From Paracoccaceae bacterium (GTDB lineage Bacteria; Pseudomonadota; Alphaproteobacteria; Rhodobacterales; Rhodobacteraceae): DNA of 61,982 nt. The position numbers were made by a program, and so were the translations under genes. The stretch covers positions 1-61,982 of the forward strand of contig QWDA01000015.1 in NCBI GenBank assembly GCA_003605175.1, written 5' to 3'. Positions 1 through 7,453 of this stretch are shown here, one piece after another (the stretch's first letter is position 1; each line of letters starts with the position of its first letter). The notes under the pieces were generated by a model. It saw only the letters and a list, made by a program, of their open reading frames with translations, made no database searches and was not told the origin of the DNA.

Positions 1-46
1 CATAGCTGAACAGCGACCCGCTCGCCTCATCCGTCCCGCGCATCAT
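1..46 (-). CDS. Transposase, N-terminal fragment (IS1182-like), runs off the window
   Basis: Fifteen codons beginning at an ATG on the minus strand at 46 (a second ATG follows directly) after a GGGGGAT ribosome-binding stretch. The residues MMRGTDEASGSLFSY resemble the start of IS1182-family DDE transposases. The gene is cut by the window edge, not by a stop. Confidence 0.7.
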   Translation of the reverse strand, partial: MMRGTDEASGSLFSY

Positions 47-127
47 ATCCCCCGCCAAAACCGTGCAGCCGGTGAATCATGTTCCTCAAACCGGGCCAAG
101 GGCCGACTTCTTCAGCAGCCTGCTAGA
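1..127 (-). mobile_element. Outer end of an IS1182-like insertion sequence (left contig edge)
   Basis: This segment is the exact reverse complement of 61856-61982. Read on the minus strand it runs from a TCTAGCAGGCTGCTGAAG end, through a non-coding leader, into the first codons of a transposase at 46. The transposase start resembles IS1182-family proteins (reads MMRGTDEASGSLFSY). Only the element end is present, so the family call rests on 15 residues and the terminal sequence. The identical copy at the other edge indicates an assembly break at a multicopy element. Confidence 0.8.
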
Positions 128-378
128 CCCGATCGTGCCAATACCTCGGTCCGACAGGTGAATGGGGCTTCATATGTTCCGCGCGACTTCGCTTTCATGC
201 GCCTCCTGACAGGGGAGGTTAGCTCACCTTTTTCTCAGCCGACAAAAGAACATCGTCAGAGCCACCCGTCTTGTTTTACGCCGTGGCGGCGGCATTTCGG
301 ATGCCGGAAGGTGGCTCCCATCGTAATGTCCCGGTGAAGGTCGTCTTCTTGGGCTGAGCGTCATGACTTAAGCCATGC
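128..378. other. Intergenic remnant sequence between two IS pieces
   Basis: No reading frame with recognisable product, RNA gene or repeat was seen here. It lies between the terminal IS1182-like end and the left inverted repeat of the IS5 remnant, and is probably residual sequence from earlier insertions. Confidence 0.5.
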
Positions 379-1061
379 GGCGCTGTTGCACAAATCGGGG
401 TCTGAGCGCGGTTCCCCTTTCCCCGGACGGATTTACCCTACGGCCACTGAGACAGGTATGCCGAGGGCAGTGTAGCAGTTGAGCACGGCCATGCGGACCT
501 GCAGTTCAGCGACCTGGCGATGGAAATCGCGCGCCATCAGGGATTGGCCGAGCAGTTTGATGCAGTTCACCTTGCTCTCGACACGGCTCCGGCGGTGGTA
601 GCCGCTCCATTGTCGCCAGAGAGCTCAGCCGGGATACTTCGACGCGCGAAGGGCTTCGTTTCGGGCGACGGCCCCCGGGCTTGTCGGTTTCCACGGCTTG
701 GCGTTCCTACGGCGCGGGATGACTGCAGCGGCACCTCGTGCGGAGATTGCCTCGTGACACCTCCGGGTGTCGTAGGCGCCGCCGGCGGTCCCCGAGGCGA
801 TCTCTTCGTCTGCCGGGATTTGGCCCAGGAGATCGGGCAGGATGGGTGCATCGCCGATGTTGCTGCCAGTGACTTCGACGGAGGGATCCACTCCATGTCG
901 GGGTCGAACCAGATCGTCAGCGATCCGCGCTGACACATTGCTTCATTGTAAGCCGACCAGTTGGTTGTCTGGTACTTCGTCGGGGCCCAGCTGCTCATGC
1001 CTCCCAGCTATCATACTGGATTCATGCAGTGAATCCCTCACCCGATTTGTGCAACAACGCC
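379..1061 (-). mobile_element. Decayed IS5-family (IS903-type) element with both inverted repeats
   Basis: The ends are a 21-bp inverted repeat, GGCGCTGTTGCACAAATCGG at 379-398 (plus one G) and its complement at 1041-1061, matching at 20 of 21 positions. Between them, on the minus strand, lie pieces of an IS5-family transposase in different frames. The element is shorter than a complete relative because the middle of the gene is missing. No target-site duplication is evident next to the repeats. Confidence 0.85.
433..998 (-). pseudogene. IS5-family transposase, internally deleted and frameshifted
   Basis: The minus strand begins with an intact N-terminus (APTKYQTTNWSAYNEA, then RGSLTIWFDPDMEW). 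It then jumps past the first catalytic region to VEVTGSNIGDAPILPDLL and AYDTRRCHEAIS in another frame. It finishes in a third frame with WSGYHRRSRVESK and ARDFHRQVAELQVR before a TAA at 433-435. These blocks are the conserved start, second-aspartate region and Y-(2)-R-(3)-E block of IS903-like DDE transposases. The first aspartate block is absent, so it cannot be functional. Confidence 0.85.
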
Positions 1062-1123
1062 ACTCTGTACACTTGGAAATCCTTGAACCGCATTTGGGGG
1101 CGATGCCTCAATGCGGCGGGACA

Positions 1124-1576
1124 CTACCGGACATCATCATTCATGACGGCGCGGGCGGTTCGCACCGTGATATCTTCGCCAGTGTTCCGGTCGATCAGCT
1201 TCGGCGCAATCGGTTGATTTGTGCTGCGCGACAACAGCGTCACCGAGGCTTCACCATCCACAGGCACATGCACATTGGCCCAGTCGATCAGAGTGACGAG
1301 GATGGGATAAAGCGCCCTGCCACTTTCGGTAAGGCGGTATTCGTATCGCGGCGGACGGGTCTGATAGGCCTCCCGCTGCAGAACGCCGTCGGTCTCGAGC
1401 TTCCTGAGCCGATCCGCCAGAATGTGGCGCGTAATGCCCAAGCGTTCCTGCATCGCATCGAAGCGCCGGATGCCCAAAAAACACTCCCGAACGACCAACA
1501 TAGTCCAACGGTCACCAATGACCGACAGGCCGCGGGCAACCGGGCAAGAGTTGGCGTGAAGCTCATTCCATTTCAT
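1124..1576 (-). CDS. HxlR-family winged-helix transcriptional regulator
   Basis: A 150-residue HxlR-family DNA-binding protein. The features are an N-terminal conserved Cys (NSCPVARGLSVIGDRW), a winged helix over about residues 20-95 with the family blocks GDRWTMLVVRECFLG, RFDAMQERLGI and LADRLRKLETDGVL, and a family-typical wing (PRYEYRLTESGRAL). The length is normal. The ATG at 1576 is preferred because a GAGAG motif precedes it; an in-frame GTG at 1585 would add three residues. It is divergent from the MATE-MaoC pair, and two palindromic sites occupy the shared region. It most likely controls that efflux unit and itself. The effector is unknown. Confidence 0.9.
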   Translation of the reverse strand: MKWNELHANSCPVARGLSVIGDRWTMLVVRECFLGIRRFDAMQERLGITRHILADRLRKLETDGVLQREAYQTRPPRYEYRLTESGRALYPILVTLIDWANVHVPVDGEASVTLLSRSTNQPIAPKLIDRNTGEDITVRTARAVMNDDVR

Positions 1577-1595
1577 GACTCTCACATATCAGCAA

Positions 1596-1647
1596 TTGAC
1601 AGGTTCCAAAAGAGAACTTAGTCAAAGCGTGGGTTCTTTTTGGGAAC
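1596..1647. promoter_or_regulatory. MATE promoter with two HxlR-type operator palindromes
   Basis: A TTGACA box at 1596-1601 faces the MATE gene. Two 15-bp sites with GTTC-N7-GAAC symmetry follow: GTTCCAAAAGAGAAC at 1603-1617 and GTTCTTTTTGGGAAC at 1633-1647. The second matches the reverse complement of the first at 13 of 15 positions, and they start exactly 30 bp apart. The first lies just downstream of the -35 box, where binding would block polymerase. Assignment to the adjacent HxlR protein is inferred from position. Confidence 0.65.
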
Positions 1648-1692
1648 GGACAAGGCAGAAACACCTTCATGCCACCGGAATAAGGAGCGGGC

Positions 1693-3171
1693 ATGAGCAT
1701 CGGCCAAGGCTGGAAAAGGCCATTGCCGCGAAGGGCTTGGTCGCATGATGACTTGGCCGATGTGAGCCGTGCGGCAGATCACAATGCACAACCGGATGCC
1801 GCCGCAGGCCCGCACGCGGCGCGGACTCAGGCGCTTTTGACCGCGCCGATCGGCCCGACGCTTCTGAAACTTGCCGCGCCCAACGTGCTGGCGATGTTCG
1901 TGCAATCCGCGCAAAGCATCGCAGAGGCCTATTATGCCAGCGTCCTTGGCGTCACCGCCCTCGCGGGCTTGGCGCTGGTCTTTCCGCTTGTCATGCTGAC
2001 GCAGATGCTTTCCGCGGGCGCAATCGGTGGGGCAGTCTCCGCCTCGATTGCTCGCGCACTCGGTGCATCGCAGCACCAGCGCGCCGCGACGCTGGCGCTG
2101 ACCGCAGGTCTGGTCGCCCTGGGCTTCGCGCTTGTCTCAGCGGTGCTGATGGCGGTAGCCGGGCGGGCCGTATTCGGTAGCCTGGGCGGCGGACAAGATA
2201 CCATCGCCGCGGCGACAACCTATGCCGCCGTCTTCTTTCCCGGCTGTGTGGCCATCTGGCTTTGCAACACGGCCCTCAGCGTCATTCGCGGGACGGGTGA
2301 CATGCAGATGCCGTCCATCTTGCTGATATCGGTCGCAACCGCCTCCATCCCCCTGGCAGGGGCCTTCGCGCTCGGTTGGGGACCATTTCCCGCGTTTGGG
2401 GTTGCCGGGCTGCCGCTTGGCCTGATCGTGGCCTATGGTCTTGGGGCGGCTGTCGCAATCACGCATATCGCGATTGGCCGGACCGGCCTGACCTTTTTCG
2501 GCGCGACCCGGCGCATCGATCTTGGCATGCTCCGCGACATCCTACGCGTTGGCATGATGGCAGCAGTGAACACGGTGCTGACGGTCTTCACAACCGTTGT
2601 CATGGTTGGCCTCGTTGGTCAGTTCGGCGAAGCGGCCCTCGCAGGCTATGGCCTCGGGGCCCGGCTAGAGTTCCTAATGATCCCGGTGATCTTCGGGATC
2701 GGGGCGGCAATGACGGCCATGGTCGGTGCCAATGTCGGTGCCGGCCAGACGGATCGTGCCCTGCGCGTGGCCTGGACCGGGTCGCTGGCGGCGGCGGCCA
2801 TCGTGGGTGGCATCGGGTTGATGCTGGCGATCTTTCCGGATCTCTGGCTCGGCCTGTTTCTCGATCCGTCGGACGACGCTGCCCTTGCATTCGGACGCAG
2901 CTATTTCCACATCGTGGCCCCCTTCTACGCCTTTTTCGGGTTGGGCCTCGCGCTTTATTTCGCATCGCAAGGGGCAGGCCGCATGTTCTGGCCGGTCATC
3001 AGCAGTCTGGCCCGTGTCACTGTCGCGGTGGTCGGCGCTCCCGCCCTGACACAGGCGACGTCGCTCGGCGTCCAGGGCGTTTTCACCGCGATTGGCCTGG
3101 CCATGTTGATCTACGGACTGACCATCGGGGTCGCCATCAAACTGAACCGCTGGCAGGAGAGACCGCGATGA
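1693..3171 (+). CDS. MATE-family multidrug/xenobiotic efflux transporter
   Basis: A 492-residue inner-membrane antiporter of the MATE family, exporting small, often cationic or lipophilic compounds at the expense of an ion gradient. About twelve hydrophobic segments start near residue 50, with the family-like stretches APIGPTLLKLAAPN and YYASVLGVTALAGLALVFP. The ATG at 1693 is preceded by AAGGAG at good spacing. The first 45 residues are polar and longer than usual. The stop overlaps the start of the MaoC-like gene by four bases (ATGA), so the two are co-translated. The HxlR regulator is divergent. The substrate cannot be read from sequence. Confidence 0.93.
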   Translation: MSIGQGWKRPLPRRAWSHDDLADVSRAADHNAQPDAAAGPHAARTQALLTAPIGPTLLKLAAPNVLAMFVQSAQSIAEAYYASVLGVTALAGLALVFPLVMLTQMLSAGAIGGAVSASIARALGASQHQRAATLALTAGLVALGFALVSAVLMAVAGRAVFGSLGGGQDTIAAATTYAAVFFPGCVAIWLCNTALSVIRGTGDMQMPSILLISVATASIPLAGAFALGWGPFPAFGVAGLPLGLIVAYGLGAAVAITHIAIGRTGLTFFGATRRIDLGMLRDILRVGMMAAVNTVLTVFTTVVMVGLVGQFGEAALAGYGLGARLEFLMIPVIFGIGAAMTAMVGANVGAGQTDRALRVAWTGSLAAAAIVGGIGLMLAIFPDLWLGLFLDPSDDAALAFGRSYFHIVAPFYAFFGLGLALYFASQGAGRMFWPVISSLARVTVAVVGAPALTQATSLGVQGVFTAIGLAMLIYGLTIGVAIKLNRWQERPR

Positions 3172-3626
3172 CACTTCTCTATCTCGACGATTTCACACCC
3201 GGCCGCACCTTCACCACGGGCACTGTGACGGTGACGCAGGACGAGATCATCGCCTTCGCCGCGCAGTTCGACCCGCAACCCTTTCACCTCGATCCGGCGG
3301 CGGCGAAAGCGACGTTCTTTCAGGGGCTGGCTGCCAGCGGCTGGCACACCGCCTCGCTGACCATGCGTCTGTTGATCGGCTCCGAGATGTCGCCCGCGGG
3401 CGGGCTCATCGGCGCTGGCGTCGATGAGCTCACCTGGCTGCGCCCGGTGCGACCGGGCGACACGCTGCGGGCCGACAGCGAAATCCTGGAGGTCCGGCCA
3501 TCCAGATCGCGACCGACACAGGGCCTGGTCAAGGCGCGCGTCATGACGCTGAACCAGAATGAAGATCCCGTGCAACGCTTCGTTACCAACCTTGTCGTGC
3601 AGGCGAGGCCGGTCCAGCCCGACTGA
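3168..3626 (+). CDS. MaoC-like hydratase/dehydratase (hot-dog fold)
   Basis: A 152-residue single hot-dog domain of the MaoC / (R)-specific enoyl-CoA hydratase family. The hydratase signature is visible as FAAQFDPQPFHLD, with the catalytic Asp and His spaced D-x4-H, followed by GLAASGWHTASLTMRL. Such enzymes hydrate trans-2-enoyl thioesters. It overlaps the MATE stop by four bases and is followed 48 bp later by a thiolase, which suggests an acyl-CoA pathway linked to efflux. The start is fixed by the ATGA overlap. The specific substrate is unknown. Confidence 0.88.
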   Translation: MTLLYLDDFTPGRTFTTGTVTVTQDEIIAFAAQFDPQPFHLDPAAAKATFFQGLAASGWHTASLTMRLLIGSEMSPAGGLIGAGVDELTWLRPVRPGDTLRADSEILEVRPSRSRPTQGLVKARVMTLNQNEDPVQRFVTNLVVQARPVQPD

Positions 3627-3674
3627 CGACGCGCGGTTCAGCGTCGTAATTCCCCTCAAACAAAGGACAACACC

Positions 3675-4853
3675 ATGACCGACATCATCATCGCGCACCC
3701 GGTACGGACCGCCATCGGCACTTACAACGGCACGCTGAAAGGGATGCCTGCAACCGACCTCGGGGCCGTCGCCGTGGCCGAGACGCTGCGGCGGGCGGGC
3801 ATCGAAGGTGACCGTGTCGATACGGTGCTTATGGGCAACGTGGTGCAGGCGGGCAACCGGATGAACCCGGCGCGCCAGGCCGCCATCGGCGGCGGCCTGC
3901 CCGTCTCGGTCCCCGCAATGACGGTCAACCGGGTCTGCGGGTCGGGCGCGCAGGCGGTGCTCTCCGCCGCGATGGAAATAATGGCCGGCGGCGCCGGCAT
4001 CGCCATTGCCGGGGGGATGGAGAACATGGACCGCGCCCCCTATCTGCTGGACGGCGGTCGCTGGGGCTATCGCATGGGCCCGGCCGAGATCATGGACAGC
4101 ATGCTGACCGACGGTCTGGTCGATGCCTTTTCCGCAAAGCATTCTGGCTGGCATACCGAGGATCTGGTCGAGAAATATCAGATCTCCCGCGACGATCAGG
4201 ACGCTTTTGCCGCGCGCTCGCAGCAGGCGTTCAGCGCGGCGCAGGGTGAGGGGCACTTCGGGGAGGAGATTGTCGGGGTCGAGATCAAGGGACGCAAGGG
4301 CACCGAGATCTTCGATCGGGACGAGGCCCCGCGGCCTGACACCTCGATTGAAACGCTCGCCCGCCTGAAACCGGCCTTTCGCCCCGATGGCACCATCACG
4401 GCGGGCAATGCGCCCGGCCTGAACAGCGGCGCGTCCGCGATGATTGTGGCCAACCGTACTGTGGCCGAGGCGCAGGGGATCGTTCCCGTCGCGCGGCTGG
4501 CGGGCTTCGGTGTGGCGGCGGTGGAACCGGGCATGTTCGGCATCGGTCCGGTGCCTGCGGTCCGCATGGCGTTGGAGCGTGCGGGATGGTCGCTGTCGGA
4601 TATCGACCGGATCGAGATAAACGAGGCCTTCGCCGCCGTGCCGCTGGCCGTCGCGAAGGAATTGGGCCTGCCGCTCGACATTGTGAATCCGGAAGGCGGG
4701 GCCATCGCCCATGGCCACCCCATTGGTGCGACCGGTGCCATCCTGACAACGCGGCTGCTGCACGCCATGCAGCGCGGCGGCATGAAAAAGGGCGTCGTGA
4801 CGCTCTGCATCGGCGGCGGACAGGGGATCGCGCTGGCGCTGGAAACCGTCTGA
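3675..4853 (+). CDS. Acetyl-CoA C-acyltransferase (thiolase)
   Basis: A 392-residue thiolase, normal length for the family. It catalyses Claisen condensation or thiolytic cleavage of 3-ketoacyl-CoA in the cytoplasm. The nucleophile is Cys88 in NRVCGSGAQAV; His348 is in GHPIGATGA and the second Cys378 in TLCIGGGQG. NEAFAAVPLAV is the usual third motif. The ATG at 3675 follows AAAGGACAACACC. It follows the MaoC-like gene on the same strand, so hydratase and thiolase could act in one degradative or synthetic route. Degradative versus biosynthetic type cannot be decided from these motifs. Confidence 0.92.
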   Translation: MTDIIIAHPVRTAIGTYNGTLKGMPATDLGAVAVAETLRRAGIEGDRVDTVLMGNVVQAGNRMNPARQAAIGGGLPVSVPAMTVNRVCGSGAQAVLSAAMEIMAGGAGIAIAGGMENMDRAPYLLDGGRWGYRMGPAEIMDSMLTDGLVDAFSAKHSGWHTEDLVEKYQISRDDQDAFAARSQQAFSAAQGEGHFGEEIVGVEIKGRKGTEIFDRDEAPRPDTSIETLARLKPAFRPDGTITAGNAPGLNSGASAMIVANRTVAEAQGIVPVARLAGFGVAAVEPGMFGIGPVPAVRMALERAGWSLSDIDRIEINEAFAAVPLAVAKELGLPLDIVNPEGGAIAHGHPIGATGAILTTRLLHAMQRGGMKKGVVTLCIGGGQGIALALETV

Positions 4854-4986
4854 CAGGCCGCTCACCTCTCCGTTTGAACCGCGTCGGACAGGGGTCGCAG
4901 AATGCTGCAGCCGCTGTCCAACTTTGAAGTCAAATGTGTCCGGTACCAGACCAGCGATGACGGAGGCCTGGCCTGGCTATCTGAGG

Positions 4987-5565
4987 TCAATCCGGTTCGT
5001 TGGGCGAAAAGTCCATCGTTACGGCCTGAATGATCTCGTCAGACAGGGCGTTGTCCGCCACTGCACGTGCCAGGATGACGGCACCAAGCATCTCTGCCAG
5101 CGTCGTGATCGCGTCATGTCGTGGCGAGGCACCACCCTTTTGCGCCGACAGTTCGGTCAACAGCGCCAGATAGCGGATAACCTGATCGCCGATCGTTTTG
5201 CGCAGGACGGGATCGTCGCTGCGTGCTGCATCAACTGCCAGACTGGCGAGGCTGCACCCCCCGGCCGGATTGTCCCGATGCTCGGCTGAGACGTAGAACC
5301 GGATCAGCGCCGCAAGCGGGTCTTCAGACCCGGCGACATGTTCCCCGATATCGGTCATCGTCCCTTCGATGGCACGCGTGATGGCCTGCACAACAAGGTC
5401 ATCCTTGGATTTGAACTGGTTGTAGAAGCCGCCATGGGTCATGCCCGCCGCCTTCATCAGGTTGGCGATACTGATTCCTTCGATCCCATGTTCCCGGAAC
5501 TGCGCGGCGGCCACATCGATGACCCGCTCGCGGTTTTCTCGGGCCTGAATGTTGCTGACACGCAT
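4987..5565 (-). CDS. TetR/AcrR-family transcriptional regulator (module A)
   Basis: A TetR-family repressor of about 192 residues. The N-terminal HTH is MRVSNIQARENRERV, followed by the typical FREHGIEGISIANLM, GMTHGGFYNQFKSKDDL. The rest is a helical ligand domain with CSLASLAVDAARS. The start at 5565 is chosen because the paralogous regulator at 12204 begins with the same MRVS block; in-frame starts at 5574, 5601 and 5619 exist. A perfect 9-bp inverted repeat lies upstream in the region shared with the divergent alpha/beta hydrolase, its probable target. Confidence 0.9.
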   Translation of the reverse strand: MRVSNIQARENRERVIDVAAAQFREHGIEGISIANLMKAAGMTHGGFYNQFKSKDDLVVQAITRAIEGTMTDIGEHVAGSEDPLAALIRFYVSAEHRDNPAGGCSLASLAVDAARSDDPVLRKTIGDQVIRYLALLTELSAQKGGASPRHDAITTLAEMLGAVILARAVADNALSDEIIQAVTMDFSPNEPD

Positions 5566-5650
5566 GGTTTCCATCTGACCAGATTGGATGATGGTCAACA
5601 TATAAAGGAAGCGTCCCATGGTGGAAAGGCCGCAAACTTAAAAATGACGC

Positions 5651-5696
5651 TTGACATGTAAGATGCTGGACATCATCTAATCTGCGGTTAGATGAT
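5651..5696. promoter_or_regulatory. TetR operator palindrome with overlapping promoter
   Basis: ATCATCTAA at 5672-5680 and TTAGATGAT at 5688-5696 form a perfect inverted repeat with a 7-bp spacer. A TTGACA box at 5651-5656 lies upstream on the plus strand, and TCTAAT at 5676-5681 is a possible -10 (19-bp spacing) inside the palindrome. The site lies between the divergent TetR gene and the hydrolase gene. Binding by that TetR is inferred from position and symmetry. The region from 5697 to 5921 shows no other recognisable element. Confidence 0.7.
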
Positions 5697-5921
5697 ATAT
5701 GACATCTAAATAGTACTTCAGACGAGGCAGCGCCGATGCAAGGCAATCCAAGCAACCTCATGCCATCGCGGCGGGCCACTGGCCGCAGGTCGAAGCAGCC
5801 GGAAGGTCGCAAGCAGAATGCCCGACGCCCCGTAGCTGCAGTCCCGGCCAAACGCATCCGGACCGGTGCCGGGTCATAGCCACCGATTCAATATCTAGAT
5901 CCCCTCGAAAGGAAATCTCCA

Positions 5922-6800
5922 ATGTCTGACACCTCCAGCAGCAACATCCATGCCCCCACCCGGTTTCTGGACGTCAATGGTGCGCGCTACGCCTATCGGC
6001 GTTTCGGAGCCGGAAACGGCCTGCCGTTGCTCCTGCTGCAGCATTTCACCGGAACGCTCGACAATTGGGATCCTGCCGTAACGGATAAACTGGCCCAGGA
6101 CCGGGATGTCATCCTGTTTGAAAATGCCGGGGTCGGGCGTTCCTCAGGCGAAGTCCCGACGACGATCGCGGCCATGGCGGATCATGCGCTCGCCTTCCTC
6201 GACGGGCTGGGGATCGAGGCCTGCGACGTTCTCGGGTTCTCGCTCGGGGGAATGGTGGCGCAGGAAATGGCGCTCGCGCGGCCGTCAATCATCCGGCGCA
6301 TGATCCTAGTGGGCACCGCCCCGCGGGGCGGCGAAGACATCATGCATCTGGAAAAGCCGAGTCTGGGCCAGCACTTCGGCAATCCCGAGCTGCAAGGCTA
6401 TCAGATCCTGCAAAAGATCTTCTTCGCGCCCAGCGAGGCTAGCCAAACTGCGGGTGCCGCCTTCATCGACCGCCTGATGCAGCGCCAGGCAGACCGCGAG
6501 CCGCTGTCTGGCAATGACGTGATCCAGGCGCAGATGGCCGCATTCCGCGAATGGGAAGAGGTCAAGGGCGAGCGCTTCCAGGACCTGACCCGCATCGCGC
6601 AGCCGGTGCTGGTCGTGAACGGTGTATTCGACGAGATGGTTCCGGTCGTCAATTCCTATTGGCTCAGTTCCCACCTGCCGAACGCGACACTTCTGACCTA
6701 TCCCGATGCCGGGCATGGCGCGCTGTTCCAGTACCATGACGCGTTCGTCGGTCAGGCCAAGGCGTTCCTGGCCTCCGATTCCGCATCTGCGGCCTACTAA
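5922..6800 (+). CDS. Alpha/beta-fold hydrolase
   Basis: A 292-residue cytoplasmic alpha/beta hydrolase. It has an oxyanion-hole block (LLLQHFTGTLDNWDP), the nucleophile elbow GFSLGG with Ser107, an acid near Asp237 (NGVFDEMVP) and His265 in DAGHGALFQ, giving a complete triad. The ATG follows AAAGGAAATCTCC. The length and motifs fit the esterase / haloperoxidase-like branch, but substrate class cannot be assigned. It is divergent from the module A TetR and downstream of the operator palindrome. A GC hairpin at 6836-6852 may end its transcript. Confidence 0.9.
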   Translation: MSDTSSSNIHAPTRFLDVNGARYAYRRFGAGNGLPLLLLQHFTGTLDNWDPAVTDKLAQDRDVILFENAGVGRSSGEVPTTIAAMADHALAFLDGLGIEACDVLGFSLGGMVAQEMALARPSIIRRMILVGTAPRGGEDIMHLEKPSLGQHFGNPELQGYQILQKIFFAPSEASQTAGAAFIDRLMQRQADREPLSGNDVIQAQMAAFREWEEVKGERFQDLTRIAQPVLVVNGVFDEMVPVVNSYWLSSHLPNATLLTYPDAGHGALFQYHDAFVGQAKAFLASDSASAAY

Positions 6801-6835
6801 GGCGAAAAAGCCGGACACGGCACCGACACAGGCAT

Positions 6836-6852
6836 GGGGGCGCTCAGCCCCC
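6836..6852 (+). terminator. GC-rich hairpin after the hydrolase gene
   Basis: GGGGGC-GCTCA-GCCCCC forms a perfect 6-bp stem with a 5-base loop, 36 bp past the hydrolase stop. Only TT follows, so it is a weak intrinsic terminator at best. Confidence 0.4.
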
Positions 6853-6984
6853 TTGCTGCAAATGCCGAGGTATCCCGGTCAATTCAACTCACTTAATCTG
6901 TCCACCCCGAGGGACGCACTCCAAATGCCCCCCTTACACTGATGGACATGATGCTCCCGAGGTCATCGGGGGGCGCAGTGTGGG

Positions 6985-7404
6985 ATGTTGGTCGTGGAGA
7001 CGATAGCGAAGATCCGGCGGGAGCTGCGGGTGTCGCGGAACACGGTGCGCAAGGTGATCCGGTCGGGTGCGACGGAACTCACCTGCAAGCGGGCCATTCA
7101 GCCGTAGCCGAAGATCGGGTCCTGGAAAGACATCCGGCGCGGCAAACGGGGGCGCTTCTTCAATGTCGTGGACATGGATAACAAGCTCGATGCCGAAGCC
7201 CGTGCCGACAGACAGGGGCGCACGGCAGACCTGCGGTGCCGCCTCGACTTCCTGATCCCCGACGAGCTCGGCTACAACTTCGCCCGCCGGCCCAAGACCC
7301 TCGGAGGCCTGACGCCCTACGAATACATCTGCGAGATCCGGACCTCAGAGCCGGATCGATTCATCCTTGATCCGATCCACCAGATGCCGGGACCGAACAC
7401 CTAG
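6985..7404 (+). pseudogene. Chimeric transposition remnant: IstA + IstB (IS21) + IS481-type tail
   Basis: From ATG 6985 a 40-residue piece reads MLVVETIAKIRR followed by LRVSRNTVRKVIRSGATEL. This is the N-terminus of an IS21 IstA transposase with an internal deletion, ending at TAG 7105-7107. A second segment reads RRGKRGRFFNVVDMDNKLDAEAR and RLDFLIPDELGY, the Walker-B region of the IstB ATPase. It continues in frame into NFARRPKTLGGLTPYEYICEI and EPDRFILDPIHQMPG, typical of the C-terminus of IS481-family integrases. The last open frame (7168-7404) therefore fuses two unrelated transposition proteins. None of it is functional. Confidence 0.85.
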
Positions 7405-7453
7405 GCAAGGCCAGCGGTGAGAACTTGGCCCGCCTCTTCCGAGGACTGGGCTC

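Noticed and set aside
5736-5879. 47-codon frame upstream of the alpha/beta hydrolase
   Set aside because: Highly basic, low-information product (ends AKRIRTGAGS), not coupled to a neighbour and only a weak GAGG before the ATG; probably chance.
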